Origin: Halocynthiibacter sp. SDUM655004
GTDB lineage: Bacteria; Pseudomonadota; Alphaproteobacteria; Rhodobacterales; Rhodobacteraceae
Assembly: GCF_026015885.1 (NCBI RefSeq)
Contig: NZ_JAPDUG010000002.1
Location: 1 to 64,000 of the forward strand
Reading direction: 5' to 3'
Length of the DNA stretch: 64,000 nt
Translations under genes and position numbers: made by a program
Shown: one piece after another, positions 9,055 to 19,027 of the stretch
Numbering within the stretch: position 1 is the first letter of the stretch
Layout of the letters: every line of letters begins with the position of its first letter
Notes under the pieces: generated by a model
Databases searched by the model: none
What the model was told of the DNA's origin: nothing
What the model saw: the letters and a program-made list of their open reading frames with translations, nothing else

Positions 9055-9303
9055 ATGGCTCTCCTCGAAGACCTCGCCGACGAACTCGCCAAAGAAACGC
9101 TCGAAGCGGGCGAATTGATGGGTGACTCCGAGTATTACCGCGAAGTTGCAAAACTCCTCGGAACCAGCTCGACAACAATGGAAGAAGCCTTCCTAACGTC
9201 GATCCGGTTCCGTCTTGCGGCACGGCGCGGCCATGCGTTCGTGAAGCAATCATTGGCGACATATAAAAAAGCCAACACGCCCAAGTCCGGCGAAAATGGC
9301 TGA
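9055..9303 (+). CDS. Conserved small hypothetical protein
   Basis: An 82-residue, mostly helical, soluble protein (MALLEDLADELAKETLEAGE...) with no recognised catalytic motif. It starts two bases after the hydrolase stop and overlaps the HD-domain gene by eight bases, so it belongs to a three-gene transcription unit. I do not recognise the family beyond a resemblance to unnamed Rhodobacteraceae proteins. The acidic N-terminal half and basic C-terminal half suggest a small partner or regulatory protein, which is speculative. Confidence 0.7.
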   Translation: MALLEDLADELAKETLEAGELMGDSEYYREVAKLLGTSSTTMEEAFLTSIRFRLAARRGHAFVKQSLATYKKANTPKSGENG

Positions 9304-9895
9304 GGGTGGTTCTTTGACCAACGAAACTCTGGCGCGGCAGTTCGCCTTTCTTGAAGAAGCCGACAAGCTCAAGAACATCCTTCGTGCCACGCCCATTCAC
9401 GACAACTCGCGCCGTGAAAACTCTGCCGAACACAGCTGGCATGTGGCGCTCTATGCGCTTGTGCTGTCCGAGCACGCGACAGACGAGATTGACGTCTCGC
9501 GTGTGATCAAGATGTTGCTCCTGCATGATCTGGTCGAGATTGATGCAGGCGATATGCCCATCCATGAAGCTCACGACGTCGAGGCCCAAGCAGTTAAGGA
9601 ACGCGCCGCGGCTGACCGGATATTCGGCCTCTTGCCACCAGCGCAATGCGCCGAATTTCGCGCTCTCTGGGACGAATTTGAGGCCGCCGAAACACCAGAT
9701 GCCGTATTCGCGAAGTCCATTGACCGCGTTCAACCCCTTGCGTTGAACATGGCTTCTGGAGGCGGAAGCTGGCGCGATTATGACGTCACGCTCGAGCAAA
9801 TCGACACGCGCGTTGGCGCAAAGGTCACGCGCGGCGCACCTGCTGTCTGGACGTATATCCGAGACCGCGTGGCGCGCTTTTTTGCCGCGAACTAA
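9296..9895 (+). CDS. HD-domain phosphohydrolase (YfbR/HDDC2-like)
   Basis: A 199-residue HD-superfamily protein. The metal-binding residues are seen as H in AEHSWH, the HD pair in LLHDLVEI, and a downstream aspartate in KSIDRVQP. The pattern and length fit the HDDC2/YfbR group, whose members dephosphorylate deoxynucleoside 5'-monophosphates. The start overlaps the stop of the 82-residue gene by eight bases. Substrate assignment is by family only. Confidence 0.85.
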   Translation: MAEGGSLTNETLARQFAFLEEADKLKNILRATPIHDNSRRENSAEHSWHVALYALVLSEHATDEIDVSRVIKMLLLHDLVEIDAGDMPIHEAHDVEAQAVKERAAADRIFGLLPPAQCAEFRALWDEFEAAETPDAVFAKSIDRVQPLALNMASGGGSWRDYDVTLEQIDTRVGAKVTRGAPAVWTYIRDRVARFFAAN

Positions 9896-9925
9896 TCTGT
9901 TGTAATCTTTCCTGCTCCGGTTATC

Positions 9926-9940
9926 TTAGAATCATTCTAA
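9926..9940. promoter_or_regulatory. Irr box upstream of VIT-family gene
   Basis: The perfect inverted repeat TTAGAA-TCA-TTCTAA sits 17 bases upstream of the VIT gene start. It has the same arms and the same three-base spacer as the box at 8300-8314. Its position near the expected transcription start suits repression. Control of an iron exporter by Irr fits the known Irr regulon, in which the VIT-containing protein MbfA is a member. Confidence 0.8.
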
Positions 9941-9956
9941 ATGATTGGAGTGCAGC

Positions 9957-10682
9957 ATGGATATTGCCAAACACCGCCGCGAAGCACATGGCATAAGCGG
10001 GCTTCAGGAAAACCTTCGCCAGATTGTGTATGGCGGCAATGACGGTATCGTAACAACCTTTGCCGTGGTCGCTGGTTTTGCTGGCGCTGGTGCTGAAGGC
10101 GCTGCGCAAATGGGCGCCATTGCTGTGCTGCTCTTTGGCTTTGCCAACCTTTTTGCCGATGCCACTGCAATGGGACTCGGTGAATTCCTGTCATCCCGCG
10201 CAGAGCACGACGTATACCGTGCAACTCGCCGCGAGGAACTCAAACGGCAACACGACGAACCTTCTCTTGAGCGGCGCGAGATGATCACAATGCTACGCCA
10301 AAAAGGGCTGGAAGATCGCGACGCCGTCGCCCTTGCCGATCAACTCCAGAAGCATCCGGAATTGATGGCGGACCTTATGATGAACTACGAATTTGGCATG
10401 AGCGACCCCGATGGCGAGAACGCTGGCGTTAATGCGCTCTATACATTTGTGTCATTCCTCATCTTTGGCGTAATCCCGCTCCTGCCCTATGTGCTGTTTG
10501 ATCCGTCTCCGACGACGTTTAACTTATCGATTGCGGCAACAACATTTGCGCTCGTCGCACTTGGTGTGCTGCGGTGGGTGGCCATTCGGGTCGCGCTCTT
10601 GCGTTGTATCGCCGAAACGCTGATGATTGGTGGTATCTGTGCGCTGGTTGCCTATCTCGTTGGCTGGTTGATCGGGGCATAA
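9957..10682 (+). CDS. VIT1/CCC1-family iron (manganese) transporter
   Basis: A 241-residue membrane protein of the VIT/CCC1 family, which moves Fe2+ or Mn2+ out of the cytosol. The N-terminal signature YGGNDGIVTTFAVVAG is present, followed by the cytoplasmic loop rich in Glu and Arg (about residues 85-145) that binds metal in plant VIT1, then three C-terminal helices. ATG at 9957 is chosen because GGAG lies six bases upstream; a TTG at 9945 is possible but falls beside the Irr box. Unlike MbfA it has no N-terminal ferritin domain. The Irr box directly upstream supports a role in iron detoxification. Confidence 0.92.
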   Translation: MDIAKHRREAHGISGLQENLRQIVYGGNDGIVTTFAVVAGFAGAGAEGAAQMGAIAVLLFGFANLFADATAMGLGEFLSSRAEHDVYRATRREELKRQHDEPSLERREMITMLRQKGLEDRDAVALADQLQKHPELMADLMMNYEFGMSDPDGENAGVNALYTFVSFLIFGVIPLLPYVLFDPSPTTFNLSIAATTFALVALGVLRWVAIRVALLRCIAETLMIGGICALVAYLVGWLIGA

Positions 10683-10723
10683 GCACCTATCCCTTTGCTG
10701 CATTTTCGGGATAGGATATTTTT

Positions 10724-10743
10724 GGTATACAATCGCATACCAT
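10724..10743. repeat. Inverted repeat upstream of icd
   Basis: TGGTAT and ATACCA form a perfect inverted repeat with an eight-base spacer, 65 bases upstream of the icd start. The form is typical of an operator for a dimeric regulator. No cognate regulator can be named from the window. Confidence 0.45.
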
Positions 10744-10807
10744 CTTCACGACGTGCAAATTTTAGGCTATTGAGCCGCATAACCTGATTCACCAAAAGAG
10801 GCCCCTC

Positions 10808-12016
10808 ATGACCAAGATCAAGGTGGAAAACCCCGTCGTAGAACTCGACGGCGATGAAATGACCCGCATTATCTGGCACTTCATCAAAGAGAAACTGATC
10901 CTGCCCTATCTGGATATTGACCTGAAATATTACGATCTGGGTATGGAGGTCCGTGACGAGACAAACGACCAGATCACCATTGATGCCGCCGAAGCGATCA
11001 AGAAATACGGCGTTGGCGTAAAATGCGCGACCATCACACCAGATGAGCAGCGGGTTGAAGAATTTGGCCTTAAAAAGATGTGGCGCAGCCCCAACGGCAC
11101 GATCCGCAACATCCTTGGCGGTGTCGTCTTCCGGCAGCCGATCATCTGTAAAAACGTCCCCCGCCTTGTTCCAGGCTGGACAAGCCCGATCGTTATTGGC
11201 CGCCACGCTTTCGGCGATCAGTACAAAGCGACTGATTTCCTCTTCCCTGGCAAGGGCAAGCTGACGATGAAATTTGTCGGCGATGACGGCACTGTTATCG
11301 AAAAAGAAGTCTATGACGCTCCCGCTGCGGGTGTGGCAATGGGCATGTATAATCTTGATGAATCCATCAAGGACTTCGCTCGCGCCTCACTCAACTACGG
11401 CTTGAACCTTGGCTGGCCTGTGTATCTTTCGACGAAGAACACCATCCTCAAGGCCTATGACGGGCGATTTAAAGACCTGTTCCAGCAAGTGTTTGAGGAA
11501 GAGTTCGAAGAGCGCTTCAAGGCCGCTGGGATCTGGTATGAACACCGCCTGATCGACGATATGGTCGCTTGCGCTATGAAATGGAACGGGAAGTTCGTCT
11601 GGGCCTGTAAGAACTACGATGGCGACGTACAGTCTGATACGGTTGCCCAAGGCTTTGGCTCACTTGGCCTCATGACCAGCCAGTTGATGACGCCCGATGG
11701 CAAAATCGTCGAAGCAGAAGCGGCCCACGGCACAGTCACGCGCCACTACCGCCAGCATCAGAAAGGCGAAGCGACCTCGACCAACTCGATTGCGTCGATC
11801 TTTGCATGGACCGGCGGCCTCAAGCACCGCGCCAAACTCGACGACAACGCCCAACTTCAAAGCTTTGCAGAAACGCTGGAACGCGTAATCGTTGAAACCG
11901 TGGAAAGCGGCATCATGACCAAAGACCTCGCGCTTCTGGTTGGCCCAAATCAAAGCTGGCAGACAACTCAAGGTTTCCTCGAGAAAATCGACGAAAACCT
12001 ACAAGCTGCGCTCTAA
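10808..12016 (+). CDS. icd: NADP-dependent isocitrate dehydrogenase
   Basis: A 402-residue cytosolic enzyme of the TCA cycle that converts isocitrate to 2-oxoglutarate and CO2 with NADP+. The sequence follows the eukaryote-like (type II) IDH found in alphaproteobacteria: [13 protein letters not shown] at the N-terminus, [12 protein letters not shown] for isocitrate binding, and [17 protein letters not shown] plus [10 protein letters not shown] in the C-terminal half. The length is standard. It is a single-gene unit, closed by a strong terminator hairpin at 12040-12071. Confidence 0.97.
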   Translation: MTKIKVENPVVELDGDEMTRIIWHFIKEKLILPYLDIDLKYYDLGMEVRDETNDQITIDAAEAIKKYGVGVKCATITPDEQRVEEFGLKKMWRSPNGTIRNILGGVVFRQPIICKNVPRLVPGWTSPIVIGRHAFGDQYKATDFLFPGKGKLTMKFVGDDGTVIEKEVYDAPAAGVAMGMYNLDESIKDFARASLNYGLNLGWPVYLSTKNTILKAYDGRFKDLFQQVFEEEFEERFKAAGIWYEHRLIDDMVACAMKWNGKFVWACKNYDGDVQSDTVAQGFGSLGLMTSQLMTPDGKIVEAEAAHGTVTRHYRQHQKGEATSTNSIASIFAWTGGLKHRAKLDDNAQLQSFAETLERVIVETVESGIMTKDLALLVGPNQSWQTTQGFLEKIDENLQAAL

Positions 12017-12039
12017 CGCTGGTGCCAGACCCAAAAACA

Positions 12040-12071
12040 CCCTGCGCGGGCTTGCAATTCGCCGCGCAGGG
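12040..12071 (+). terminator. Intrinsic terminator of icd
   Basis: A perfect ten-base-pair stem CCCTGCGCGG / CCGCGCAGGG with a 12-base loop is followed by CCATTTTT. It lies 24 bases after the icd stop. Confidence 0.85.
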
Positions 12072-12217
12072 CCCATTTTTCCACTGAATTCGAAATCGTC
12101 TTAACCGGCAAACGCCGCGAAAAAGCGCTGCCCGAAAGGTAATGCGTTCTTTTGGGGTGGTCTTTTGTCGCAAGGCGCGTTAGGTCGCGCGCAACTCATT
12201 CTTATAGGCAGTCTCCA

Positions 12218-14032
<1,815 letters not shown>

Positions 14033-14050
14033 AAGACCAATACAAAACAA

Positions 14051-14084
14051 AAAAACGGCGCTGAGTTTTCTCAGCGCCGTTTTT
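14051..14084. terminator. Bidirectional terminator between typA and DUF1330 gene
   Basis: A perfect 15-base-pair stem AAAAACGGCGCTGAG / CTCAGCGCCGTTTTT with a TTTT loop. The A-rich and T-rich flanks give a U tract in both directions, so it can end typA (plus) and the alaS-DUF1330 unit (minus). Confidence 0.95.
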
Positions 14085-14104
14085 GATTCAGATTTGTATT
14101 CGCG

Positions 14105-14404
14105 TTATTCGCTGGTTTCGACAATCACCAGATCGCGTTCGCTCGCATCGCGCGCATGGTTCAACGCTTCCTGATAGGCGTCCGAATGATAACAATCATG
14201 CGCTGCCTGAAGGCTTGGAAATTTCGCCACGACATTACGCGGACGATCATTGCCCTCTAGTTGTTCATAAGCTCCACCGCGCGCGATAAAATGCCCACCG
14301 TGCGCGGCAATCGCCGGCCCTGCAAGGGCGGCGTATTTACCATAAGCCTCGTCATCCAGCACTTTCACATGTGCGATCCAAAGTGCACCCATCTTATCCT
14401 CCAA
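14105..14404 (-). CDS. DUF1330 family protein
   Basis: A 99-residue protein with a ferredoxin-like DUF1330 pattern: [20 protein letters not shown] at the start, [10 protein letters not shown] in the middle and [23 protein letters not shown] towards the end. Family members are small cytosolic proteins of unknown or varied function, related to dimeric alpha/beta-barrel proteins. The N-terminus overlaps the 3' end of alaS by 11 bases on the same strand, so it is probably translated from the alaS transcript. Confidence 0.88.
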   Translation of the reverse strand: MEDKMGALWIAHVKVLDDEAYGKYAALAGPAIAAHGGHFIARGGAYEQLEGNDRPRNVVAKFPSLQAAHDCYHSDAYQEALNHARDASERDLVIVETSE

Positions 14405-17048
14405 TTACGGCTTCAACCGCTTTGATTGCTGCGTCCGAATTGCTGGCGTCTTTGCCGCCACCCTGTGCAAGTGTTGGGCGTCCGCCACCGCCCTTGCCGC
14501 CGAGTTCACCGACCGCAGCACGCACCAAATCAACTGCTGAGAGCTTCTCAGCAAGATCATCAGTTACACCAGCCGCAACAGCCGCCTTGCCATCACTATC
14601 CGCGATCAACAACACAACACCCGATCCAATTTTGGATTTGTACTGCGCGATCAGATCCGGAAGGTCTTTGCCACCCACGCCCGAAAGAACCTGTGCAAGC
14701 AATGTTGTGCCGTTAACGTCTTTTGGCTCAGCGGCATCACCAGCACCAGCCACAGCCAATTCGCGACGCAACTGTGCAATTTCGTTCTGCAGAGCCTTAC
14801 GATCATCGAGCAGGCCTTTGACACGCCCCGCAACCTGATCAGGTTGGGCCTTGAGCATGCCAGTCAATTCACCAACACATTGGTTTTGCTGTGCAATATA
14901 GGCCAGCGCGCCCTCGCCCGTTAAAGCTTCGATCCGACGAACACCCGCCGAAGACGCCCCATCAGACAACAACACAAATGCCCCGATATCTCCTGTCCGC
15001 TTCACATGCGTACCGCCGCAAAGCTCGAGCGAATAAGTATTGCCAGACAATCCTTTGCCGGACTTGTCCTGATACCCCATCGAGACGACGCGAACTTCAT
15101 CGCCGTATTTCTCACCAAACAAGGCCTGCGCTCCAAGTGCGCGCGCGTCGTCCGGAGTCATAATGCGGGTTTCAACCGGCGTATTCTGGCGAATGTATGC
15201 ATTCACCTCATCGCTGATAATCTCGAGATCATCAGCTTCAAGCGCTTTGCCGTGGCTGAAATCAAACCGCAGACGGTCTGCGGCATTGAGGGAACCGCGC
15301 TGTGCGACATGGTCGCCGAGGCGTTGACGCAAAGCTTCATGCAACAAGTGGGTTGCTGTGTGATTTGCGCGAATAGCACTCCGGCGCGCGTGATCAACTT
15401 CAAGTTCCGCGCCCTGACCAATCGCAAGCTCGCCAGACGTAACAGTCACCGAATGCAAGAACAACTCGCCGACCTTGCGTGTGTCGGTAATCTTGCCTGA
15501 GCCACTGTCGGTTTTGATCGTGCCGCTATCGCCAACCTGACCACCGCTTTCAGCGTAGAATGGCGTTTGGTTGGTTACCAACTGGACTCTGGCGTCCTTC
15601 GCAGCGGTCTCGGCTTTCTCGCCATCCGCAACAATCGCCAAAATCTGCCCTTCGGCAATCTCGGTGTCATAGCCAAGGAACTCTGTCGCGCCAAACTCAT
15701 CCGCAAGCTCGAACCAAATTGCCGCATCCGCAGTTTCACCAGAGCCTGACCAAGCCGCCCGCGCCATAGCTTTCTGATTTTCCATGGCTTTATCAAAGCC
15801 TTCAACCTCAACACCACGTCCGCGTTCACGCAGCGCGTCTTGGGTCAGGTCAAGTGGAAAACCATATGTATCATAGAGTTTGAACGCAGACTCACCTGGG
15901 AGGTCGGCACCTTCAGGCAGGCTGTCCAGCTCATTATCAAGCAGTTTCAAACCACGATCCAGCGTTTGACGGAAGCGCTCTTCCTCAAGCTTGAGTGTCT
16001 CTTCGATCATCGCCTGCCCTTGTGAAAGCTCCGGATAGGCAGCGCCCATTTGGCTCACCAACGCGGGCACAAGCTCATGCATCACCGGGCGGGTCGCGCC
16101 AAGAAGATGTGCGTGGCGCATGGCACGGCGCATAATCCGGCGAAGAACGTATCCGCGGCCCTCATTGCTCGGCATGACACCATCGGCAATAAGGAACGAG
16201 GTGGAGCGAAGATGGTCAGCAATCACGCGGTGATGCACGTTTTTGTCGCCATAAGGCGCCTGCCCCGTAACACTCGCAGAAGCCTCGATCAGATGTTTGA
16301 ACAGGTCTGTTTCATAGTTGTCATGCGTACCCTGCAAAAGTGCCGCGATGCGCTCGAGCCCCATACCCGTATCGATCGACGGCTTAGGCAGGTCTAGGCG
16401 TGTGCCGTCTTCCTGCTGTTCGAACTGCATGAACACAAGGTTCCAGATTTCGATGAAACGGTCACCGTCCTCTTCGGGCGAGCCGGGAGGGCCACCCCAA
16501 ATATGATCGCCATGATCATAAAAAATCTCGGTGCAAGGTCCGCATGGGCCAGTTGCCCCCATCGACCAGAAATTGTCATCTGTGGCGATGCGAATGATGC
16601 GATCATCCGACAGGCCTGCGTGTTTTTTCCAAATATTCGCCGCCTCGTCATCGGTGTGATAAACAGTGACGAGCAGTTTGTCCTTATCCAACCCGAAATC
16701 TTTGGTCAGCAAATCCCAAGCAAACGGAATAGCGTCTTCTTTGAAGTAATCGCCAAAACTGAAGTTGCCGAGCATCTCGAAAAACGTGTGATGCCGCGCC
16801 GTATAACCGACGTTATCAAGGTCATTGTGCTTGCCGCCTGCCCGTACACATTTCTGGCTTGTCGTCGCGCGGGTATAGTCACGGTGCTCAACGCCTGTGA
16901 ATACGTTTTTGAACTGCACCATTCCCGCGTTTGTGAACATCAGGGTCGGGTCATTGCGCGGCACAAGCGGCGAACTGTCGACCACAGCGTGACCATTGCG
17001 TTTGAAATAATCCAGATAGGTGGATCGGATATCATTAAGGCTCGGCAT
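14394..17048 (-). CDS. alaS: Alanyl-tRNA synthetase
   Basis: An 884-residue class II synthetase that charges tRNA-Ala. The catalytic core (about residues 1-240) contains [12 protein letters not shown] and [12 protein letters not shown]. The editing domain carries the zinc-binding pair [11 protein letters not shown] and [11 protein letters not shown]. The C-terminal domain includes the glycine-rich [16 protein letters not shown]. Length and domain order are standard. It is read with the downstream DUF1330 gene and lies downstream of recA on the same strand, separated by a hairpin. Confidence 0.98.
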   Translation of the reverse strand: MPSLNDIRSTYLDYFKRNGHAVVDSSPLVPRNDPTLMFTNAGMVQFKNVFTGVEHRDYTRATTSQKCVRAGGKHNDLDNVGYTARHHTFFEMLGNFSFGDYFKEDAIPFAWDLLTKDFGLDKDKLLVTVYHTDDEAANIWKKHAGLSDDRIIRIATDDNFWSMGATGPCGPCTEIFYDHGDHIWGGPPGSPEEDGDRFIEIWNLVFMQFEQQEDGTRLDLPKPSIDTGMGLERIAALLQGTHDNYETDLFKHLIEASASVTGQAPYGDKNVHHRVIADHLRSTSFLIADGVMPSNEGRGYVLRRIMRRAMRHAHLLGATRPVMHELVPALVSQMGAAYPELSQGQAMIEETLKLEEERFRQTLDRGLKLLDNELDSLPEGADLPGESAFKLYDTYGFPLDLTQDALRERGRGVEVEGFDKAMENQKAMARAAWSGSGETADAAIWFELADEFGATEFLGYDTEIAEGQILAIVADGEKAETAAKDARVQLVTNQTPFYAESGGQVGDSGTIKTDSGSGKITDTRKVGELFLHSVTVTSGELAIGQGAELEVDHARRSAIRANHTATHLLHEALRQRLGDHVAQRGSLNAADRLRFDFSHGKALEADDLEIISDEVNAYIRQNTPVETRIMTPDDARALGAQALFGEKYGDEVRVVSMGYQDKSGKGLSGNTYSLELCGGTHVKRTGDIGAFVLLSDGASSAGVRRIEALTGEGALAYIAQQNQCVGELTGMLKAQPDQVAGRVKGLLDDRKALQNEIAQLRRELAVAGAGDAAEPKDVNGTTLLAQVLSGVGGKDLPDLIAQYKSKIGSGVVLLIADSDGKAAVAAGVTDDLAEKLSAVDLVRAAVGELGGKGGGGRPTLAQGGGKDASNSDAAIKAVEAVIGG

Positions 17049-17121
17049 AAGGTGCTCTTTCGGGCAGATTTTTAACGTTTCCTTGGTTTAGCGAGGCCTA
17101 TGCGCAGTGTCCACAACAAGA

Positions 17122-17149
17122 AAGGCCCGCGGCGTAAACTGCGGGCCTT
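17122..17149 (-). terminator. Probable terminator of recA
   Basis: A nine-base-pair stem AAGGCCCGC / GCGGGCCTT with a ten-base loop lies 28 bases beyond the recA stop. On the minus strand it is followed by TCTTGTTG, a weak U tract, so some read-through to alaS is possible. Confidence 0.7.
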
Positions 17150-17177
17150 CTGTATCAATTTTTAGGTGGTTTTCGCG

Positions 17178-18245
17178 CTATGCTTCGACGAGATCGTCAC
17201 CACCATCCATCGAGCCATCAAAATCGAGACCGTGTGCGGCGCGAATCTTGTCTTCAATCTCATTCGCCATTTGCGCGTTTTCCTTGAGGAACAGCTTAGC
17301 GTTTTCGCGCCCTTGCCCGATCCGCTCATCCCCATAGGAGTACCAAGCGCCGGATTTTTCAACGACACCGGCTTTCACTCCGAGATCAAGAAGCTCGCCA
17401 GTTTTGGAAATCCCTTCACCATACATGATGTCGAATTCAACTTGCTTGAACGGAGGCGCGACTTTGTTCTTCACAACTTTCACACGTGTCGCGTTGCCCA
17501 CGACTTCATCGCGATCTTTCAAAGCGCCAATCCGGCGGATATCCAACCGTACGGAGCTATAGAATTTCAGTGCGTTACCGCCAGTTGTCGTCTCGGGGCT
17601 ACCGAACATCACCCCGATTTTCATGCGGATCTGGTTAATAAAGATAACCATACAATTGCTGCGGCTGATGGAGCCTGTCAGTTTGCGCATAGCTTGGCTC
17701 ATAAGCCGCGCCTGAACACCAACAGAACTGTCGCCCATATCCCCTTCAAGCTCGGACTTTGGCGTAAGCGCAGCCACAGAGTCGACAACAACAAGGTTAA
17801 CGGCACCAGACCGCACAAGCGTATCCGTGATCTCGAGCGCTTGCTCACCGGTGTCCGGCTGGGAAATCAGTAGTTCATCAAGGTCAACCCCAAGGTTCTT
17901 TGCATACTGCGGGTCAAGCGCGTGCTCCGCATCAACAAATGCGCAAACGCCACCGGCTTTTTGCCGCTCCGCAACGCAGTGAAGTGTCAAAGTCGTCTTA
18001 CCAGAACTTTCCGGACCATAAATTTCAATAATGCGCCCCATCGGCAGACCGCCAATACCGAGCGCAATATCCAAGCCAAGTGAGCCAGTCGAAGACGCCT
18101 CAATTTCTTGGATTGCGCCATCGCCGAGCTTCATGATGGAGCCTTTGCCAAACTGCCGCTCGATTTGGGACAGCGCAGCATCCAGCGCTTTTTGTTTATC
18201 TTGTGATTTTTTGTCGCTCATATTCAATAAATCTGCCGTTGCCAT
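17178..18245 (-). CDS. recA: Recombinase RecA
   Basis: A 355-residue DNA recombinase and SOS coprotease. Walker A is GPESSGKTT, and the family motifs [14 protein letters not shown] and [12 protein letters not shown] (DNA-binding loop L1/L2 region) are intact. The C-terminus is acidic, ending [15 protein letters not shown], as in other alphaproteobacteria. Translation from the ATG at 18245 gives [13 protein letters not shown]; an internal ATG eight codons later is an alternative. An SOS box at 18298-18312 lies 53 bases upstream. Confidence 0.98.
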   Translation of the reverse strand: MATADLLNMSDKKSQDKQKALDAALSQIERQFGKGSIMKLGDGAIQEIEASSTGSLGLDIALGIGGLPMGRIIEIYGPESSGKTTLTLHCVAERQKAGGVCAFVDAEHALDPQYAKNLGVDLDELLISQPDTGEQALEITDTLVRSGAVNLVVVDSVAALTPKSELEGDMGDSSVGVQARLMSQAMRKLTGSISRSNCMVIFINQIRMKIGVMFGSPETTTGGNALKFYSSVRLDIRRIGALKDRDEVVGNATRVKVVKNKVAPPFKQVEFDIMYGEGISKTGELLDLGVKAGVVEKSGAWYSYGDERIGQGRENAKLFLKENAQMANEIEDKIRAAHGLDFDGSMDGGDDLVEA

Positions 18246-18297
18246 GTTTTCATTCCCTTATTCCACACCCGCCTTCGGGCAGCAATCGTTTCGAAAT

Positions 18298-18312
18298 GTT
18301 CGCCTCTTGTTC
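18298..18312. promoter_or_regulatory. LexA (SOS) box upstream of recA
   Basis: GTTC-GCCTCTT-GTTC is an exact match to the alphaproteobacterial LexA operator GTTC-N7-GTTC. A second, imperfect copy (GTTC-N7-GATC on the opposite strand) lies about 20 bases further upstream. Placement ahead of recA is as expected for SOS induction. Confidence 0.85.
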
Positions 18313-18433
18313 TCTTATGAGATCAAAAAGAGAACATTTCAACAAAATTCTTCTGAAATAACTTTTCCGATAACGGTTAAGGATTAGTTACGTTAAACTT
18401 CAAGGAGCAACAAAATCAGGGAACTATCTGTAA

Positions 18434-19027
18434 ATGCTTATTTTTGCAGAGGAAAAATTAACCTACCTTGCCGTACCCAAGACGGGTTCGACCGCTGTCG
18501 AAGCGAAACTTGCGCCTCGGGCGACGTCAGTCTTACGCAATCCGCCAGCTATGAAACATATGCCTCTTTATCGTTATAATCGGTTTCTTGTTCCACTTTT
18601 GAATAAAACTGGTCATGGCGAACTCGAAACTGTCGCAGTTGTTCGAAATCCGATCGATTGGGTTGGGAGTTGGTATAGATACAGGAAACGCGAAGACTTA
18701 AAAAATACGCCTAATAGTACTCTTGATATGAATTTCGAAGAATTCCTGACAGGTTACCTGCAAGAGAAACAGCCGGCCTTTGCAAAAGTGGGGAGTCAAA
18801 GCCATTTCCTGACCAGAAACGGCAAGCTACGCCCGACTCATCTATTTCAATATGAAGAGTTCCCAGCCTTTATTGCGTCCATGGAAGAGCGTTTATGCCA
18901 GAAGATCGAATTGTCGCGCCACAACGTTTCACCTCTGGAGGAAATGGAAGCAACAGAGGAGACACTTCAACGATTCGAGGAAAAATACGCGCTGGACTTT
19001 GAACTATGGGAGAGGGCCAGTCGCTAA
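18434..19027 (+). CDS. Sulfotransferase-like protein
   Basis: A 197-residue soluble protein with the two nucleotide-binding signatures of PAPS-dependent sulfotransferases. VPKTGSTAVE near residues 14-23 is the 5'-phosphosulfate loop, and VVRNPIDWVGSWYRYR near residues 69-84 is the 3'-phosphate motif. The protein is shorter than most sulfotransferases (250-300 residues). The acceptor is unknown. Its last four bases overlap the convergent cckA stop. By eye it is less GC-rich than neighbouring housekeeping genes, which may point to later acquisition. Confidence 0.75.
   Translation: MLIFAEEKLTYLAVPKTGSTAVEAKLAPRATSVLRNPPAMKHMPLYRYNRFLVPLLNKTGHGELETVAVVRNPIDWVGSWYRYRKREDLKNTPNSTLDMNFEEFLTGYLQEKQPAFAKVGSQSHFLTRNGKLRPTHLFQYEEFPAFIASMEERLCQKIELSRHNVSPLEEMEATEETLQRFEEKYALDFELWERASR

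Noticed and set aside
18377-18391. TTAA-N7-TTAC resembling a CtrA site near recA and the sulfotransferase gene
   Set aside because: It lacks the last consensus bases (TTAAC). AT-rich intergenic DNA gives such matches by chance; a similar one occurs near 54417.
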